DNA of 64,000 bases from positions 125,357 through 189,356 of the forward strand of contig NZ_CH724159.1 in NCBI RefSeq assembly GCF_000153045.1. The letters are read 5' to 3'. The position numbers were made by a program, and so were the translations under genes. The notes below the pieces were generated by a model. It was not told the DNA's origin. It saw only the letters and a list, made by a program, of their open reading frames with translations, and made no database searches. This document shows positions 61,602-64,000 of the stretch, one piece after another (position 1 is the stretch's first letter; each line of letters starts with the position of its first letter). This DNA is from Synechococcus sp. WH 5701. Lineage in GTDB: Bacteria; Cyanobacteriota; Cyanobacteriia; PCC-6307; Cyanobiaceae.

Positions 61602-62114
61602 TCAGGGCCGGGGAGCCAGCGACTTCCTCGACTCCCAAACCTCCTGAAGGCTGACGGCTCCATCGCGATTCAGGTCAATTTCCGAGAACCGCCGGTTCAG
61701 CCAGGGGAAGGACCGCGCCTCCTGGCGGCTGAGCCGGCCATCGCCATTGCGGTCGGCCTGGGCGAACATCGTGCGCAGCCGCACTCCCAGGAAGACCTTC
61801 TGACGGGGACTCAGGTCGGTGGGCAGCAGGTAGCCCCGGCCTTCCTGATCCAGCCGCCGGAAATTCGTTTCCAGATAGGGCTGGCCGCGGCTTTCCTGGG
61901 GGGTCAGCCTGCCATCGCGGTTGCGGTCCAGCTGCTCGAACCAGGCCTGCATCCGCTGGTGGTACAGCTGCAGCGACCGGTTGTCCTGGGCGAGCCCTGG
62001 TCCCGCCAGGCTGAGCAGCAGGGCGGCTACCACCAGCAGAGGCCGCAGCGGGCCATTGCCGGCAGACAGCTTGAGTCTTCTCCTGGAGCTGGTGGGGGTC
62101 GCCATGGCGATCAC
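61602..62114 (-). CDS. Exported EF-hand protein
   Basis: The roughly 170-residue protein has a signal peptide (LLVVAALLLSLAGPGLAQ, cut near 42) and four EF-hand-type loops: DRNRDGRLTPQE (about 63), DQEGRGYLLPTD (about 88), DRNGDGRLSRQE (about 118) and DLNRDGAVSLQE (about 145). Three have good calcium-ligand spacing; the second is weak. It likely binds calcium in the periplasm. The gene is convergent with the membrane protein gene. Confidence 0.85.
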   Translation of the reverse strand: MIAMATPTSSRRRLKLSAGNGPLRPLLVVAALLLSLAGPGLAQDNRSLQLYHQRMQAWFEQLDRNRDGRLTPQESRGQPYLETNFRRLDQEGRGYLLPTDLSPRQKVFLGVRLRTMFAQADRNGDGRLSRQEARSFPWLNRRFSEIDLNRDGAVSLQEVWESRKSLAPRP

Positions 62115-62288
62115 CTTATGGAGATCGGCGGGCCGGGTCAGCCCCTGCGGCCGCGGCTGCTGGGGTCAAGCCATGACCGGAGCTGTCTGCAGGGCCGGGC
62201 AGTCACCTTTGGCAAGGCGAGCCGGGGGGGAGGCCCCTGGGCGCGATGGGTTCCACTCCATACAGTCGTGCCAGCTGCGGCCCCCGCC

Positions 62289-63014
62289 TTGAGCCGAACC
62301 CACACGATCTGGGTGGTCGATGACGACCCCGAACTGCGCCAGTTGCTGGGCACCTACCTCACCGACCAGGGCTATGAGGTGCGCTGCCTCACAGACGGTC
62401 GCCAACTGATGGCCCGGCTGGAGTTCCAACGCCCCGATCTGGTGGTGCTCGATCTGATGCTGCCCGGTGACGACGGCCTCACCCTGCTGCGGCGCCTGCG
62501 TGATTCCAGCGACGATCTGCCCGTGGTGATGCTCACGGCCCGCGGCGAGGCGGTCGACCGGATCATCGGCCTGGAGCAGGGCGCCGATGACTACCTGGCC
62601 AAGCCATTCCTGCCACGGGAGCTGATGGCCCGCATCGAAGCAGTGCTGCGCCGCCGCGGCACCATGCCGGCCGGCACCCCCCTCGCCGATGGCGAGCTGG
62701 TGCACTTCGGCGACAACGTGCTGGATCTCTCCGCCCGCACCCTGGAGCGGCAGAATCAGCCGGTGACGATCACCAGCGGTGAATTCAGCCTGCTGGCCGC
62801 CTTCGTGCAGCACCCGCACCGTCCCCTCTCGCGGGAGCGCCTGATCGAGCTGGCCCGTGGCCCCGCCAGCGACACCGACACCCGCAGCATGGATGTGCAG
62901 GTGTCGCGGGTGAGGCGGCTGGTGGAGCCTGACCCGAGCCGGCCGCGCTATCTCCAGACGGTCTGGGGCTATGGCTACGTCTTCGTTCCCGACGGCCAGC
63001 CCCGCAACCGCTGA
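62289..63014 (+). CDS. OmpR-family response regulator
   Basis: The roughly 241-residue protein has a receiver domain (IWVVDDDPELRQLLGTYL with the acidic pocket, phosphorylation Asp in VVLDLMLPGDDG, Lys in YLAKPF) and an OmpR-type winged helix (ITSGEFSLLAAFVQHPHRPLSRERL, RSMDVQVSRVRRLVEPDP, YLQTVWGYGYVF). TTG 62289 is used; GTG 62268 is possible. The sensor kinase gene starts 3 bp later, so they are a two-component pair. The frame is open far upstream over the EF-hand gene; that part is not coding. Confidence 0.9.
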   Translation: MSRTHTIWVVDDDPELRQLLGTYLTDQGYEVRCLTDGRQLMARLEFQRPDLVVLDLMLPGDDGLTLLRRLRDSSDDLPVVMLTARGEAVDRIIGLEQGADDYLAKPFLPRELMARIEAVLRRRGTMPAGTPLADGELVHFGDNVLDLSARTLERQNQPVTITSGEFSLLAAFVQHPHRPLSRERLIELARGPASDTDTRSMDVQVSRVRRLVEPDPSRPRYLQTVWGYGYVFVPDGQPRNR

Positions 63015-63017
63015 GCC

Positions 63018-64000
63018 ATGGCCCCCTCGATCCGCTCCGCTGCCCTGTCGTTGCGTCTCGGGGGGTTCTTTCTTGGGGGATGGGCCCTCAGCCTGATGTT
63101 GCTTCAGGCCCTGCTGGGCAGTCGGATCGGCCAGGCCCAGATCGCCCAGATGGGCCCCCAGGTGGCCCTGAACCTGAGGCTCTCGGAGCTGGCGCTGGAG
63201 CGTTTTCCGCCGGCCACCGTCTCCCAGCTCAGCGGCCTGCAGCTGGGAGTGGGTCAGCCGCCGCGCCCTCCCCGGCGCTGGGGTCTGCTTGGTCAGGGGG
63301 ATGATGTACGCCTCGAGCGGCAAGCCGATCAGCTGCAGCTGGAGCTGTGCCGCCGGCTGCCCCGCTGCCCCGAGGTGGTGCCGAACCACGGCGCGGCCCG
63401 CGGTGTCTGGATCGAGCTGGCTTCGCCCCTGGAGCCGGTCTGGCTCTATGCCCCCATTCGGCCCCGTTTCGGCTGGCCGCCCGATCCGTTGCTGGTGACG
63501 CTCTCTCTGGCGAGCGGCAGTGTGATGGCCGGGGCTCTGTTCCTGCTGCTGGAGGTGCAGCGGCCGCTGCAGCAGTTGGAGCGAGCCCTGGCGCGGGTGG
63601 GCCTTGACGCACAGCCGGAGCCGATGCCCCAGCGGGGCGCTCCCGAGGTGCGCCGCCTGGCCCAGCGCTTCAATGCCATGCTCCAGCGCCTGGAGGACAG
63701 TGAGCAGGAGCGGGCCACGATGCTCGCCGGTATCGCCCACGACCTCAAGACACCGCTCACGCGTCTGCGGCTGCGCCTGTCGCTGCTTGGGGATGCCTCC
63801 GCCAGCGCCCGGGCCGGCGCGGATCTCGACGACCTTGAGCGGATCACGGGCCAGTTCCTGCTCTTCGCCGGCGGCGGGGGAGGGGAGGCGGCGGTGAGCG
63901 TGCCCCTGGCGGAGCTGCTGGCGGAGCTGGCGGCCCGTTACGACGGCCAGCCGGTGGAGCTGGATCTGGCCCCGGTCACGGCCACGGTTCAGCCGATCGC
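63018..64000 (+). CDS. Sensor histidine kinase, cut by window end
   Basis: About 327 residues are in the window. There is an N-terminal membrane helix (LRLGGFFLGGWALSLMLLQALL, key part LGGFFLGGWALSLML), a sensor region to about 155, a second helix (LLVTLSLASGSVMAGALFLLLE, about 158-178), a HAMP-like linker and the phosphorylation helix MLAGIAHDLKTPLTRLRLRL with His (about 240). The ATP-binding domain lies beyond the window. The layout is EnvZ-like. It follows the response regulator by 3 bp. Confidence 0.9.
   Translation, partial: MAPSIRSAALSLRLGGFFLGGWALSLMLLQALLGSRIGQAQIAQMGPQVALNLRLSELALERFPPATVSQLSGLQLGVGQPPRPPRRWGLLGQGDDVRLERQADQLQLELCRRLPRCPEVVPNHGAARGVWIELASPLEPVWLYAPIRPRFGWPPDPLLVTLSLASGSVMAGALFLLLEVQRPLQQLERALARVGLDAQPEPMPQRGAPEVRRLAQRFNAMLQRLEDSEQERATMLAGIAHDLKTPLTRLRLRLSLLGDASASARAGADLDDLERITGQFLLFAGGGGGEAAVSVPLAELLAELAARYDGQPVELDLAPVTATVQPI

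Noticed and set aside
61116-62288. 391-codon upstream extension of the response regulator frame
   Set aside because: It crosses a membrane protein gene and the opposite EF-hand gene; the receiver domain starts at about 62300.

Overview
The window looks like chromosome of a GC-rich, probably freshwater picocyanobacterium of the Synechococcus/Cyanobium/Vulcanococcus type. Supporting evidence: a full-length magnesium chelatase H subunit (chlH), at least three high-light-inducible (Hli) genes, the cyanobacterium-restricted DUF2949, DUF3038 and DUF4335 families, CsbD/DUF1328 stress proteins, and many copies of the HIP1 octamer GCGATCGC. The species assignment is inference; no rRNA is present.

Layout. 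(1) 1-2.4 kb: IS5-type transposase remnant, a permuted papain-like enzyme gene, and a complete IS ('ISa', copy 1). (2) 2.4-22.2 kb: an accessory block mixing phage-type structural genes (scaffold-like coiled coil, HK97-type capsid, head and fibre proteins, a seven-blade propeller protein, a LysM protein) with Hli genes, an alternative sigma factor, a Fic enzyme, a DUF433/DUF5615 toxin-antitoxin pair, an L,D-transpeptidase coupled to a holin-like protein, ArdC, and small minus-strand genes preceded by similar palindromes. No terminase, portal or integrase is visible. A third IS ('ISc') sits at the stop codon of an FAD oxidoreductase. (3) 22.3-33 kb: a leftward, AT-richer, defence-like operon: DNA methyltransferase (5' truncated) > UvrD helicase > DEDDh exonuclease > ParE-like/UvrD fusion helicase > KAP P-loop NTPase (split by 'ISb') > MltR-like protein. 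(4) 33-35.7 kb: ISa copy 2 and ISb copy 2 side by side, flanked by a decapitated methyltransferase gene and a decapitated sigma factor gene. (5) 36-64 kb: ordinary chromosome with glycogen debranching enzyme and glycosyltransferase, CsbD cluster, CDF transporter, Rrf2 regulator, tRNA-Ser, folP, katG, SDR, nitroreductase, glutathionyl-hydroquinone reductase, chlH, dapB, hli, apt, and a two-component system cut by the window end.

How it works together. The right half is housekeeping, with clear light and oxidative-stress functions (chlH, hli with an HLR1-like promoter, katG). The left 35 kb is an IS-bounded accessory region: ISa copies lie in inverted orientation at 1.1 and 33 kb, and ISb copies in inverted orientation at 24.6 and 34.2 kb. 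IS activity has broken at least three genes (KAP NTPase, methyltransferase, sigma factor). The two best candidates for an undescribed system are the six-gene defence-like operon and the structural-gene cluster with its recurring palindromes 40-50 nt upstream of minus-strand genes. All functions are inferred from sequence reading alone; no database search was run.
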